DNA of 64,000 nucleotides from Zhihengliuella halotolerans (GCF_004217565.1 NZ_SHLA01000001.1:1550001-1614000), one strand, 5' to 3'. Positions 1-9,211 are shown, counted from the first letter of the stretch. Program-made: numbers and translations. The notes: generated from the sequence alone by a model not told the origin.

Positions 1-961
1 CGGCGCCGCCGGCCGTCCCCTTGGTCAGATTGTCGATCGCGGCGACCACGATCAGCCGGCCCGTGCGCGGATCGAGGGCGAGCTGCAGGGCGGCGTGGTT
101 GGTTCCGAGCACGGCCTTCGTCTGCGGCCACTGGCCCTCGGGCAGCACGTGCACGAACGCCTCGTCCGCGTACGCGTCCTCCCAGACGGCGCGCAGCTGC
201 TCCGCGGTCACGCCCGGCTTCACACGGGCCGTGGCCGTCGTGAGGATGCCGCGGGACATGGGCGCGAGCGTCGGAGTGAAGGAGACCGTCACGGGCGCGC
301 CCGCGGCGCGGGAGAAACCCTGCTCCATCTCGGGGGTGTGGCGGTGCACGCCGCCGACGCCGTAGGGGCTCATGCCGCCCATGACCTCGGAGCCGAGCAG
401 GTGCGGCTTGAGCGACTTGCCCGCGCCCGAGGTGCCGGAGGCGGCGACGATCACGACGTCGTCGGGCTCCAGGACGCCGGCGGCGAAGCCGGGCACGAGC
501 GCTAGCTGAGCGCTCGTCGGGTAGCAGCCGGGCACGGCGATGCGGCGGGCGGTGGCGAGCTCGGCGCGCGCGCCGGGCAGCTCGGGCAGGCCGTACGGCC
601 ACGTGCCGGCGTGGTCGCCGCCGTAGAACTCCTCCCACGCCTCGGAGGAGGCGAGGCGGTGGTCGGCGCCGGCGTCGATCACGAGGACGTCGCCGGGCAG
701 TTCGGCGGCGATGGCGCCGCTGGCGCCGTGCGGCAGCGCGAGGAAGACGACGTCGTGCCCGGCGAGGTTCTCGGGCGTGGTGTCGACGAGCTCGCGGTCG
801 GCGAGCGCGAAGAGGTGCGGCTGCAGCGACCCGAGCCGCGCTCCGGCATTGCTGTGGGCGGTGATCGCCCCGATCTGCACTTCGGGATGCCGGGCCAGCA
901 GGCGCAGGACCTCGCCGCCCGCGTACCCGCTCGCCCCTGACACGGCCACTGAAATCGTCAT
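1..961 (-). CDS. argC: N-acetyl-gamma-glutamyl-phosphate reductase, 3' end cut by window edge
   Basis: Third step of arginine biosynthesis: NADPH-dependent reduction of N-acetylglutamyl phosphate to the semialdehyde, in the cytoplasm. The N-terminus begins [17 protein letters not shown], a classic Rossmann dinucleotide-binding start. Further on, VPGCYPTSA carries the catalytic cysteine and SGAGK follows. No in-frame stop occurs before position 1, so about 320 codons are seen of a usual 340-350 and the C-terminus is missing. ATG at 959-961 is the first start of the conserved fold. The gene reads away from an ARG-box-like dyad at 981-1010, so ArgR control is likely; the rest of an arg operon would lie to the left. 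Confidence 0.95.
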   Translation of the reverse strand, partial: MTISVAVSGASGYAGGEVLRLLARHPEVQIGAITAHSNAGARLGSLQPHLFALADRELVDTTPENLAGHDVVFLALPHGASGAIAAELPGDVLVIDAGADHRLASSEAWEEFYGGDHAGTWPYGLPELPGARAELATARRIAVPGCYPTSAQLALVPGFAAGVLEPDDVVIVAASGTSGAGKSLKPHLLGSEVMGGMSPYGVGGVHRHTPEMEQGFSRAAGAPVTVSFTPTLAPMSRGILTTATARVKPGVTAEQLRAVWEDAYADEAFVHVLPEGQWPQTKAVLGTNHAALQLALDPRTGRLIVVAAIDNLTKGTAGGA

Positions 962-980
962 GCGCCCAGCATAGTCACAA

Positions 981-1010
981 CTATGCATGATTGCTAATAA
1001 TTATTCATAG
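981..1010. promoter_or_regulatory. ARG-box-like operator (ArgR site) between argC and the oxidoreductase
   Basis: An AT-rich 30-bp imperfect palindrome stands out in GC-rich DNA. It begins CTATGCATGATTG and ends AATTATTCATAG; the two 15-base halves match at 11 positions. The TATTCATA half resembles known ArgR half-sites. It lies 20 bp upstream of the argC start. ArgR repression is inferred from this position. Confidence 0.6.
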
Positions 1011-1104
1011 ATGTCGTCCCCTGTGTCACGCCGTGCCGCGGTCGACGTATCCCCTCAGTAAAGTGGGGATCTCCACGTCCCCGCGCACCGAATGGAGCAT
1101 CACC

Positions 1105-2070
1105 ATGCCGTACGTTGTTCAGGCCCGCGAGGCCGGCGGACCCGAGGTCCTCGAGACCGCGGAGATCGAGGCGCCACGCCCCGGCCCGGGCCAACTCGTG
1201 GTCGACGTCGCCGCCGCCGGCGTGAACTTCATCGAGACCTACCAGCGCGCCGGGGTCTACCCGGTCCCGTACCCGTTCGTGCCCGGCTCCGAGGCGGCCG
1301 GCGTCGTCTCGGCCGTCGGCGAGGGCGTGACGGACTTCGCCGTCGGCGACCGGGTCGCGACCGCCGAGGGCGCGGCGACGTACGCCTCCGTGATGCTGCT
1401 CGACGCCGAACGGGCCGTGCGCGTGCCGGACGGAGTGTCCGACCTCGTCGCGGCGGCCGTCCCCCTGCAGGGCTTCACCGCCCACTACCTCGTGAACTCG
1501 AGCTACGACGTCGCCGAAGGCGACGTGGTCCTGACCTATGCGGGCGCCGGCGGCGTCGGCGGCATTCTCACGCAGCTGCTCAAGCTGCGCGGCGCCACCG
1601 TCATCACGACCACCTCCACGCCGGAGAAGGCGGCGCTGGCCGCCGAGTCCGGAGCGGACCACGTCGTCGGGTACGACGACGTCGCAGCCACGGTGGAGAA
1701 GGTCACCGGCGGGCGCGGGGTCGACGTGGTCTACGACGGCATCGGCCGCGACACGTTCGACGTCTCGCTCGCCGCGCTGCGCACGCGCGGCACGCTCGTG
1801 CTCTTCGGCGGCGCCTCCGGACAGGTGCCGCCCGTCGACCTGCAGCGCCTCAACGCGGGCGGCTCGCTCACCGTGACCCGGCCGAAGCTCGGCGATTTCC
1901 TGCTCACGCCCGCGGAGCGTTCGTGGCGGGCCGGCGAGATCTACGGGCTCGTCGCGAGCGGGCAGCTGGACATCCGCGTCGGGGCCTCGTACCCGCTCGC
2001 CGAGGCCGGCCGCGCGCACGCCGATCTGGAGTCCCGCGCGACGATCGGCAAGCTTCTGCTCATCCCTTAA
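1105..2070 (+). CDS. Quinone oxidoreductase, zinc-independent MDR family
   Basis: A 321-residue medium-chain dehydrogenase/reductase of the NADPH:quinone reductase (Qor) type, predicted to reduce quinones or alpha,beta-unsaturated carbonyls in the cytosol. Visible features are an N-terminal GroES-like domain (AAGVNFIETYQRAGVYP, the Qor signature region), the nucleotide-binding stretch GAGGVGGILTQLLK near residue 150, and no catalytic zinc cysteines. The ATG at 1105 is preceded by GGAG at 1094. An earlier in-frame TTG at 991 would add 38 residues that do not belong to the family. Its substrate cannot be assigned. It precedes the NRPS gene by 106 bp on the same strand, but no link in function is evident. 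Confidence 0.88.
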   Translation: MPYVVQAREAGGPEVLETAEIEAPRPGPGQLVVDVAAAGVNFIETYQRAGVYPVPYPFVPGSEAAGVVSAVGEGVTDFAVGDRVATAEGAATYASVMLLDAERAVRVPDGVSDLVAAAVPLQGFTAHYLVNSSYDVAEGDVVLTYAGAGGVGGILTQLLKLRGATVITTTSTPEKAALAAESGADHVVGYDDVAATVEKVTGGRGVDVVYDGIGRDTFDVSLAALRTRGTLVLFGGASGQVPPVDLQRLNAGGSLTVTRPKLGDFLLTPAERSWRAGEIYGLVASGQLDIRVGASYPLAEAGRAHADLESRATIGKLLLIP

Positions 2071-2176
2071 CCTCTTCACCCACCTGCTGGACACGTCCGC
2101 GTCACCTCGATCGCATAGCATCGGCGGCGACCAGCAGCCTCTCGCGCCGCCCGGCGGCGTCCTGCAGAAAGCACCC

Positions 2177-5100
2177 ATGTCTTCCGAGACCCCTGTTCAC
2201 CCCTGCCAGTTTCCCCGCGCCGACGCCGCGCCCGAGGCGCGCACGCTCGTCGAGATCTTCCAGCGCTCCGTCGAGCGCTGGCCCGACGCGCTCGCCCTCG
2301 ACGACGGCGACACCGCCCTGACCTATGCCGAGCTTGCCGAAGAGGTCCGCCGCAAGGCCCTCGAGCTGCACCAGGCGGGACTCGGGGCTGGCGACCGGGT
2401 CGGCGTCCGGATCCCCTCGGGCACCCGCGAGCTCTACATTTCAATCCTGGCGACCCTGACGCTCGGGGCGGCCTACGTTCCGGTCGACGCCGACGACCCG
2501 GACGAGCGGGCCCGCCTCGTCTTCACCGAGGCGCAGGTCGCGGGAATCCTGCGCGGCGGCGGCGACGACGTCGTCTCCAAGGACCGGCCGGCCCCCTTCC
2601 CCTCTCCGCGGGCCGCCGCTGCCGGCGACGACGCGTGGATCATCTTCACCTCCGGCTCGACCGGCACCCCGAAGGGCGTGGCGGTCTCGCAGCGCTCCGC
2701 GGCCGCCTTCGTCGATGCCGAGGCCCGCATGTTCCTGCAAGACGAGCCGCTCGGCCCGGGCGACCGCGTGCTCGCCGGCCTCTCGGTCGCGTTCGACGCC
2801 TCATGCGAGGAGATGTGGCTCGCGTGGCGCCACGGCGCGTGCCTCGTCCCCGCCCCGCGCGCCCTCGTGCGCTCCGGAGTCGACCTGGGGCCGTGGCTGA
2901 CCTCGCGCGGGATCACCGCCGTCTCGACCGTGCCGACGCTCGCAGCGATCTGGCCCGCCGAGGCGCTCGAGAACGTTCGGCTGCTGATCTTCGGCGGCGA
3001 GGCCTGCCCGCCCGAACTCGCCGCGCGCCTTTCGACACCCGAGCGCGAGCTCTGGAACACCTACGGGCCCACGGAGGCGACCGTCGTCGCGTGCGGCGCG
3101 CTCATGGACGGCACCGACCCCGTGCGCATCGGCCTGCCCCTCGACGGGTGGGATCTCGCGGTCGTCGACGCCGCGGGAATCCCAGTGGGCGACGGCGAGA
3201 CGGGCGAGCTCATCATCGGCGGCGTCGGCCTGGCCCGCTACCTCGACCCGGCGAAGGACGCCGAGAAGTACGCGCCGATGCCCACGCTCGGCTGGGAGCG
3301 CGCCTACCGCTCCGGCGACCTCGTCGTCAACGACCCGGCCGGGCTGATCTTCGTCGGCCGCGCCGACGAGCAGGTCAAACTCGGCGGGCGGCGGATCGAG
3401 CTCGGCGAGATCGACGCCGCGCTGCAGGCCCTGCCCGGCGTCGCCGGGGCGGCCGCCGCGGTCAAGACGACGGCGGCCGGGAACCAGCTGCTCATCGGAT
3501 ACCTGGCCGCGCCCGCGGACCACGACCTGGTCGCGGCCCGCGAGCGCCTCGCCGTCGAACTGCCGGCCGCGCTGATCCCGCGCCTGGCCGTCGTCGAGTC
3601 CCTGCCGACCAAGACGAGCGGCAAGGTGGACCGGAACGCGCTGCCGTGGCCGCTCGCGCAGCTGAACGTGAACGACGACGACGGGCTGCCGGATCTGAGC
3701 GCGGACGCCCGGTTCATCGTCGACTCCTGGACGGCTGTGCTCGGCGCCGAGCCGGCCAGCCTCGATGCAGACTTCTTCGCCGCCGGCGGCGGCTCGCTGA
3801 CCGCCGCGCAGCTCGTCTCCCGCCTGCGTGTGCGGTACCCGTCGGTCACCGTCGGCGACCTCTACCAACACCCGCGGCTCGGAGCCCTGCTCGAGTCACT
3901 CGGCGAGGGCACCGCCGACGACGACGCCCCGCAGCGCACTGTGGCCCGGACCAGCCGGAACGCCCAGGTCGTCCAGACGCTCCTCGGCATCCCGCTGTTC
4001 GTGCTCGTCGGCCTGCGCTGGCTGACGTACCTGCTCATCGGCAACGGCATCGCAGGCGCCCTGGGGATCTTCACGTCCCCCGTCACGGTCGACTGGTGGG
4101 CCCTCGCAGCGCTGTGGCTGGTCTTCGTGAGCCCGCTCGGGCGCATGGGCCTCTCCGTCGTCGCGGCACGGGCGCTACTGCGCGGGCTCACTCCCGGCGT
4201 CTACCCGCGTTCGGGCAGCGTGCACCTGCGCCTCTGGCTGGCCCAGCACGTCGCCGACCTGATCGACCCGGTCTCCCTCATGAGCGCCCCGTGGGTGCCC
4301 CTGTACGCGCGGGCGCTCGGGGCGAAGGTCGGGCGCGACGCGACCCTGCACTCGGTGCCCCCGATCACCGGCATGCTCACCGTCGGCAGAGGCGCAAGTG
4401 TCGAGCCGGAGGTGGACCTCTCCGGCTACTGGATCGATGGCGACGACGTGCACGTCGGCGCCATCGTGATCGGCGCCCGCGCGAGCGTCGGGGCCCGCTC
4501 GACCCTCCTGCCCGGCGCCCGGGTCGGTGCCGGCACCGAGGTGCGCTCCGGATCCGCCGTCGTCGGCGCCACACGCCCCGACTCGACCTACGCGGGCTCG
4601 CCCGCCAAGCGCACCGGCAAGGCCAAACCCGCCTGGCCCGAGTCCAAGCCCTCCGGCGGCGCGCTCGCGACCATCGGCTTCGGGGCCGCCTCGGCCGCGC
4701 TCGCGCTCGTGCCCTGGGTCTCGGTCCTGGGCGCGGCCCTGCTCGGGGCCTGGATGCTGCGCGGCGGCGATTCGCTGTCCGGCGACTGGCTGGCGCTGGC
4801 CGCCGTCGTGCCCGCCGTCGCCCTCGCCTGGTTCCTCGGCACCGCCGTGCTGATCGCGCTCGCGGTGCGGGCCCTCGGGATCGGTCTGCGCGCCGGGTGG
4901 CACCCCGTGCGCAGCCGGATCGGCTGGCAGGTCTGGGCCACCGAGCGCCTGCTCGACGTGGCCCGCGACCTGCTCTTCCCCCTCTATGCGTCGCTCTTCA
5001 CACCCGTCTGGCTCCGCCTCCTCGGGGCCAAGGTCGGCCGGAACGTCGAGGCGTCGACCGTCCTGCTCGTGCCGAAGATGACGACGATCGCCTCCGGCGC

Positions 5101-6109
5101 GTTCCTCGCCGACGACACCATGGTGGCCTCCTACGAGCTCGGCGGCGGGTGGATGCACGTGGGCCCGGCCAAGATCGGCAAGCGGGCGTTCCTCGGCAAC
5201 TCCGGCATCGCCGCCGCCGGCCGCCGCGTGCCCAAGCGCGGGCTCGTCGCGGTCCTCTCGGCGACGCCCCCCAAGGCCAAAGCCGGGTCGTCGTGGCTCG
5301 GCAGCCCGCCCGTGAGGCTGCGCCGCGTCGAACAGGACCTCGACGAGTCGCGCACGTTCCTGCCTCCGCGACGACTCAAGGTCGCCCGCGCCGCGTGGGA
5401 GCTCTGCCGATTCGTCCCGGTCGTGGTGACCGTGGGCATCGCCGCCGGCGTGCTCGCGGGCCTCGACTGGCTCTCCAGCGCGTGGGGGCCGGTGGCTGCC
5501 GGCGCGGTCAGCGGGGCGGTCATGCTCGCGGCCGGGGCCGTCGCCGCCGTCGTCTCCATCGTCGCCAAGTGGGTGCTCGTCGGCCCGATCCGCGCGGGCC
5601 GGCACGCGCTGTGGACGTCGTTCATCTGGCGCAACGAGGTCGTCGACACGTTCGTCGAGATGGTCTGCGCGCCGTGGTTCGCGCGCGCCGCCTCCGGCAC
5701 TCCTGCCCTCGTCTGGTTCCTGCGCGGCCTCGGCGCCCGTATCGGCCACGGCGTCTGGTGCGAGAGCTACTGGCTGCCCGAGGCCGACCTCGTGCGCCTT
5801 GGCGACTCTTCAACCGTCAACCGCGGCTGCGTCGTCCAGACGCACCTCTTCCACGACCGGGTCATGGCCATCGACTCCGTCGTGCTGGGCCGCGGCGCCA
5901 CGCTCGGTCCCAACGGCGTGATCCTGCCGGCGGCCTCGATCGGCGACGGCGCCACGGTGGGCCCGGTCTCGCTCGTCATGCGCGGCGAGGACATCATGGG
6001 CTCGACCTCGTGGATGGGTAACCCGGTCACCCCGTGGCAGCGGCCCGCGCCCGCCGTCATCGTGCACGACGACGGCGCCGACGAGCCACTCGTGCCCGTG
6101 AACACGTAG
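2177..6109 (+). CDS. Pls/PosA-type single-module NRPS (poly-amino-acid synthetase-like)
   Basis: A 1310-residue membrane NRPS with the layout of epsilon-poly-L-lysine synthetase (about 1319 residues). Residues 1-500 form an adenylation domain with A3 motif FTSGSTGTPKG near 157-167, TYGPTE, and A10 SGKVDR with Lys483. Residues 515-580 form a carrier domain, GGGSL, with phosphopantetheine Ser540. The remainder has three pairs of membrane segments (about 604-661, 835-895 and 1077-1135), each followed by a soluble region containing left-handed beta-helix-like repeats (for example VGARSTLLPGARVGAG). There is no condensation or thioesterase domain; in Pls the C-terminal domains do the chain joining. 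The specificity residues read D-A-E-S-I-G-T-V-V. Start ATG 2177. The M1 peptidase follows after 11 bp. A different cationic amino-acid monomer is possible. Confidence 0.9.
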   Translation: MSSETPVHPCQFPRADAAPEARTLVEIFQRSVERWPDALALDDGDTALTYAELAEEVRRKALELHQAGLGAGDRVGVRIPSGTRELYISILATLTLGAAYVPVDADDPDERARLVFTEAQVAGILRGGGDDVVSKDRPAPFPSPRAAAAGDDAWIIFTSGSTGTPKGVAVSQRSAAAFVDAEARMFLQDEPLGPGDRVLAGLSVAFDASCEEMWLAWRHGACLVPAPRALVRSGVDLGPWLTSRGITAVSTVPTLAAIWPAEALENVRLLIFGGEACPPELAARLSTPERELWNTYGPTEATVVACGALMDGTDPVRIGLPLDGWDLAVVDAAGIPVGDGETGELIIGGVGLARYLDPAKDAEKYAPMPTLGWERAYRSGDLVVNDPAGLIFVGRADEQVKLGGRRIELGEIDAALQALPGVAGAAAAVKTTAAGNQLLIGYLAAPADHDLVAARERLAVELPAALIPRLAVVESLPTKTSGKVDRNALPWPLAQLNVNDDDGLPDLSADARFIVDSWTAVLGAEPASLDADFFAAGGGSLTAAQLVSRLRVRYPSVTVGDLYQHPRLGALLESLGEGTADDDAPQRTVARTSRNAQVVQTLLGIPLFVLVGLRWLTYLLIGNGIAGALGIFTSPVTVDWWALAALWLVFVSPLGRMGLSVVAARALLRGLTPGVYPRSGSVHLRLWLAQHVADLIDPVSLMSAPWVPLYARALGAKVGRDATLHSVPPITGMLTVGRGASVEPEVDLSGYWIDGDDVHVGAIVIGARASVGARSTLLPGARVGAGTEVRSGSAVVGATRPDSTYAGSPAKRTGKAKPAWPESKPSGGALATIGFGAASAALALVPWVSVLGAALLGAWMLRGGDSLSGDWLALAAVVPAVALAWFLGTAVLIALAVRALGIGLRAGWHPVRSRIGWQVWATERLLDVARDLLFPLYASLFTPVWLRLLGAKVGRNVEASTVLLVPKMTTIASGAFLADDTMVASYELGGGWMHVGPAKIGKRAFLGNSGIAAAGRRVPKRGLVAVLSATPPKAKAGSSWLGSPPVRLRRVEQDLDESRTFLPPRRLKVARAAWELCRFVPVVVTVGIAAGVLAGLDWLSSAWGPVAAGAVSGAVMLAAGAVAAVVSIVAKWVLVGPIRAGRHALWTSFIWRNEVVDTFVEMVCAPWFARAASGTPALVWFLRGLGARIGHGVWCESYWLPEADLVRLGDSSTVNRGCVVQTHLFHDRVMAIDSVVLGRGATLGPNGVILPAASIGDGATVGPVSLVMRGEDIMGSTSWMGNPVTPWQRPAPAVIVHDDGADEPLVPVNT

Positions 6110-6120
6110 GGTTGACTCCT

Positions 6121-7488
6121 ATGAGCACGCCGACAGCCCCCGTCTTGCCGGACCCCTATCTGCCCGAGAACGGCAGCGACGGCTACCGGGTCGAGCACTA
6201 CGATCTGGACCTCGAGTGCAAGCTCGGCGGCAACCACCTCGCGGGCACCGCGACCATCACCGCGACGTCGGCGCGCGCGCTGGCGAAGATCGAGTTCGAC
6301 CTTGCCGGGCTCAAGGTCCTCAAGGTCTCCGTGAACGGCAAGAAGGCCGCCTTCAAGATGCGCGGGGACCGCCTGGTGGTCTCGCCGGCCACCCGCGTGC
6401 CGGCCGGCGAGCGCTTCACCGCGGCGATCCGCTACGCCGGCAGCCCGAGCCCGCGCGCCGGGGTCTGGGGCGAAGTCGGCTGGGAGGAACTCGACGACGG
6501 CGTGCTCGTCGCCGGCCAGCCCAACGGGGCGGCCACCTGGTTCCCCTGCAACGACCACCCCAGCCAGAAGGCGACGTACCGGATCGCCGTCGCGACGGAC
6601 GCCGACTACCGCGCCGTGTGCAACGGCGAGCTCGTCGACCACACGCGCAAAGCCAGCCGGGAGCGCTGGGTGTACGAGGTGCGCGAGCCCATGGCGACCT
6701 ATCTGGCGACCCTGCAGATCGGCCGCTACGAGCGCTGGGTCATCCCCGCAGACGGCGCCGGCATCGGCGGCCGGCACGCGGCCGCCGTCGTCTTGCCCGC
6801 GCAGATCCTGCTGGCGCCGGCCGAGCTGAAGGCGAAGGCGGAGGCGGCGTTCGCCGACCAGCCGCGGATGATCGCGACGTTCAGCGAGGCGTTCGGGCCG
6901 TACCCGTTTGACGCGTACGCGGCGGTCGTGACGGAGGACGAGCTCGAGATCCCGCTCGAGGCTCACGGGCTCTCGATCTTCGGGCGCAACCATCTGGCAC
7001 CCGGCTGGGAGCAGCAGCGGCTCATCGCCCACGAGCTCTCCCACCAGTGGTTCGGCAACTCGCTGACCGCCGCGAGGCTGCAGGACATCTGGATGCACGA
7101 GGGCTTCGCGTGCTACGCCGAGTGGCTGTGGTCCGAGGCCGCGGGGCAGGGCACGGTCGACGAGCGCGCCCGCGCCGCCTACGCGGGACTGGCGAAGAAG
7201 CCGCAGGACGTTCGGGTCGGCGAGCCCGGTGCGGCGAACATGTTCGACGACCGCGTCTACAAGCGCGGGGCGCTGACCGTGCACGCTGTGCGGCGATGGC
7301 TCGGGGACACCGCGTTCTTCGCGATGCTGCGCGCCTGGACGCAGGCGAACCGGCACGGCCACGTTGACTACCCGCGCTTCATCGCGCACGTGGATCAGGC
7401 CGCCGGTCACGCGGACGGCGCCGAGGAACTGATGCGCCCATGGCTGTTCGCCACCGCGCTGCCGCCGTTCCCGGTCAGCCGCGCGTAG
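6121..7488 (+). CDS. M1 family zinc aminopeptidase
   Basis: A 455-residue gluzincin aminopeptidase removing N-terminal residues from peptides. Zinc ligands are visible: HELSHQW at 304-310 gives His304, Glu305 and His308, and HEGFA supplies Glu327 exactly 18 residues later. The usual GAMEN exopeptidase motif is replaced by IPLEAHG, as in many short actinobacterial M1 proteins. No signal peptide or membrane segment is seen. Length is about half of PepN because the C-terminal ERAP1-like region is absent. It starts 11 bp after the Pls-like gene, so cotranscription is likely. In Streptomyces albulus a zinc aminopeptidase degrades epsilon-polylysine, so polymer trimming or self-protection is a reasonable inference. 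The 3' end overlaps the convergent PPTase by 14 bp. Confidence 0.9.
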   Translation: MSTPTAPVLPDPYLPENGSDGYRVEHYDLDLECKLGGNHLAGTATITATSARALAKIEFDLAGLKVLKVSVNGKKAAFKMRGDRLVVSPATRVPAGERFTAAIRYAGSPSPRAGVWGEVGWEELDDGVLVAGQPNGAATWFPCNDHPSQKATYRIAVATDADYRAVCNGELVDHTRKASRERWVYEVREPMATYLATLQIGRYERWVIPADGAGIGGRHAAAVVLPAQILLAPAELKAKAEAAFADQPRMIATFSEAFGPYPFDAYAAVVTEDELEIPLEAHGLSIFGRNHLAPGWEQQRLIAHELSHQWFGNSLTAARLQDIWMHEGFACYAEWLWSEAAGQGTVDERARAAYAGLAKKPQDVRVGEPGAANMFDDRVYKRGALTVHAVRRWLGDTAFFAMLRAWTQANRHGHVDYPRFIAHVDQAAGHADGAEELMRPWLFATALPPFPVSRA

Positions 7489-8254
7489 GCGCCTGCATCA
7501 CGACGGCGGCGCGCAGCTGCGGAAGCGCGGCGCTCTCGGCCTCCGTGCCGGCCACCACGATCTTCACGCCGAGCGCTGACAGCGCACCGGCCCATTCCCC
7601 GACCGTGCCCGGGGCGGGGTCGAGTTGGCCGGCGAGCCGCGCGGGCTCGGCGTCGGCCGCGGAGCCCGCGTGGCTCGGGCCGGGCACGATCCCGTGTCCG
7701 CTGGCCTTGCCGCGGGCCTCGATCACGGCCCACCGGCGCGCGGCCTCACGGGCGCGCAGCTTCTCGGGCAGCAGCCGCAGCGTCTGCTCCTGGCGCGCGT
7801 CGAAGATCCCGATCCACTCGTCGATGGGCGCGCAGACGTCGACGCCTAGCTCCGATTCCGCCGGCCCCGTCGCGACGAGCAGCCACCCGCTCTCCCCCGG
7901 GGCGCCACCCGGGACGTCGCCGCGCGAGTAACTCAGGCTGAGCGCAAGCTTCTCACCATCGACGGCGGCCTCGGGCCGGCCGTGTGCCGCGCTGCCGCAC
8001 TTCGGGCACTGCCCGGAAAGGACGACCCGGCCGGGGTCACGCATGACCTCGCGGACGCCCAGGTGCGCGGCCACGGCGAAACGCACGCCGAGCCGGCCGG
8101 CGAGAAAACGACGGCGGGGAACGCCGTCGTCGTACGCCGCAGCGCGCTCGCGTTCGGCGGGCGTGAGCCACGCCTCGGGCAGCTGCCCGGCGAACGAGTA
8201 CGGGACGGCGATGAGCGTGACGGGCGGGTGCGGCACGTGCCTCCTCGGGGTCAA
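7475..8254 (-). CDS. 4'-phosphopantetheinyl transferase, Sfp type
   Basis: A 259-residue Sfp-superfamily enzyme that would load coenzyme-A-derived phosphopantetheine onto a carrier-protein serine. The two signature blocks are present: GVDVCAP (the GVDIE-like magnesium site) near residue 136 and RRWAVIEARGKASGHG (the W-x-x-x-EA-x-x-K block). An SLSYSRG stretch lies ahead of the first block, where SxSHs is usual. A CPKCG-like pair (CPKCGS) sits in the N-terminal half. Its carrier target is plausibly Ser540 of the convergent NRPS; the genes are converging neighbours with only the M1 gene between. The ATG start at 8254 fits the family length. General fatty-acid ACP activation (AcpS) is a separate family, so a specialised role is likely. 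Confidence 0.85.
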   Translation of the reverse strand: MTPRRHVPHPPVTLIAVPYSFAGQLPEAWLTPAERERAAAYDDGVPRRRFLAGRLGVRFAVAAHLGVREVMRDPGRVVLSGQCPKCGSAAHGRPEAAVDGEKLALSLSYSRGDVPGGAPGESGWLLVATGPAESELGVDVCAPIDEWIGIFDARQEQTLRLLPEKLRAREAARRWAVIEARGKASGHGIVPGPSHAGSAADAEPARLAGQLDPAPGTVGEWAGALSALGVKIVVAGTEAESAALPQLRAAVVMQAPTRG

Positions 8255-8310
8255 TCGGGGTCCTCCCCCGCTTCACCGGTTGTTCACGGTGCACCCCTAG
8301 TCTTGCACTC

Positions 8311-9207
8311 ATGCGAGAAGATCAGCTGCTCATCGACCCGGCGCTGCACGGCTACACCGTCCTCGACGACGACGATGACGACCCCGTCCTGCTCCGCGCG
8401 GACGGCTCTCCCGTCGAGACGTGGCGCGAGGACTACCCCTACGACGCGCGGCTGGAGAGGCAGACGTACGAGACCGAGAAGCGCGCCCTGCAGATCGAAC
8501 TGCTGAAACTCCAGAAGTGGATCAAGGCGACGGGGCGGCGACTCGTGATCGTTTTCGAGGGGCGGGATGCCGCCGGCAAGGGCGGAACCATCAAGCGCTT
8601 CGCCGAGCACCTGAACCCGCGCGGCGCGCACGTCGTGGCGCTCGAGAAGCCGACCGAGCGCGAGTCCACGCAGTGGTACTTCCAGCGCTACGTCCAGCAC
8701 TTCCCGGCGGCCGGGGACATCGTGATGTTCGACCGCTCCTGGTACAACCGGGCCGGCGTCGAGCGCGTCATGGGTTTCTGCACGGAGGCCGAGCACGACC
8801 GTTTCGTCGCCCACGCCCCGGCCTTCGAGAAGCTGCTCGTCGACGACGGGATCGATCTGGTGAAGTTCTGGTTCTCCGTCTCGCGCGCGGAGCAGCTCAC
8901 CCGGTTCACGATCCGCCAGATCGATCCCGTGCGGCAGTGGAAGCTCTCCCCCATGGATTTGGCATCGCTGGACAAGTGGGACGCCTACACGCGGGCCAAG
9001 GAGGAGATGTTCCAGCAGACGGACACGGCGTGGGCGCCCTGGACCGTGGTGCGATCGAACGACAAGAAGCGGGCGCGGCTGAACGCGATGCGCTACGTGC
9101 TCAGCCTCTTCGACTACGCGGGCAAAGACCGGGAACTGGTCGGGTTTCCGGACCCGCTCATCGTCGGCCCGGCGGCCGCCGTCGTCGGCGAGGGCCAGGA
9201 GTTCTGA
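8311..9207 (+). CDS. ppk2: Polyphosphate kinase 2 (PPK2)
   Basis: A 298-residue PPK2 family protein transferring phosphate between polyphosphate and nucleoside di- or monophosphates. It shows the Walker A sequence GRDAAGKGG near residue 85, the lid and Walker B region FDRSWYNR near 140, and the conserved KFWFSVS and RQWKLSPMDL blocks. Length agrees with single-domain PPK2 enzymes. It is preceded by an acidic N-terminal stretch (DDDDDD). Only 56 bp separate it from the divergent PPTase, so the two share a short promoter region. Class (ADP versus AMP or GDP acceptor) cannot be decided by eye. The stop is 4 bp from the stop of the convergent YbaK-type gene. Confidence 0.92.
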   Translation: MREDQLLIDPALHGYTVLDDDDDDPVLLRADGSPVETWREDYPYDARLERQTYETEKRALQIELLKLQKWIKATGRRLVIVFEGRDAAGKGGTIKRFAEHLNPRGAHVVALEKPTERESTQWYFQRYVQHFPAAGDIVMFDRSWYNRAGVERVMGFCTEAEHDRFVAHAPAFEKLLVDDGIDLVKFWFSVSRAEQLTRFTIRQIDPVRQWKLSPMDLASLDKWDAYTRAKEEMFQQTDTAWAPWTVVRSNDKKRARLNAMRYVLSLFDYAGKDRELVGFPDPLIVGPAAAVVGEGQEF

Positions 9208-9211
9208 GCCG

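Noticed and set aside
2177-6109. Condensation or thioesterase domain in the NRPS
   Set aside because: No HHxxxDG or GxSxG motif follows the carrier domain; the remainder is membrane helices and beta-helix-like repeats.
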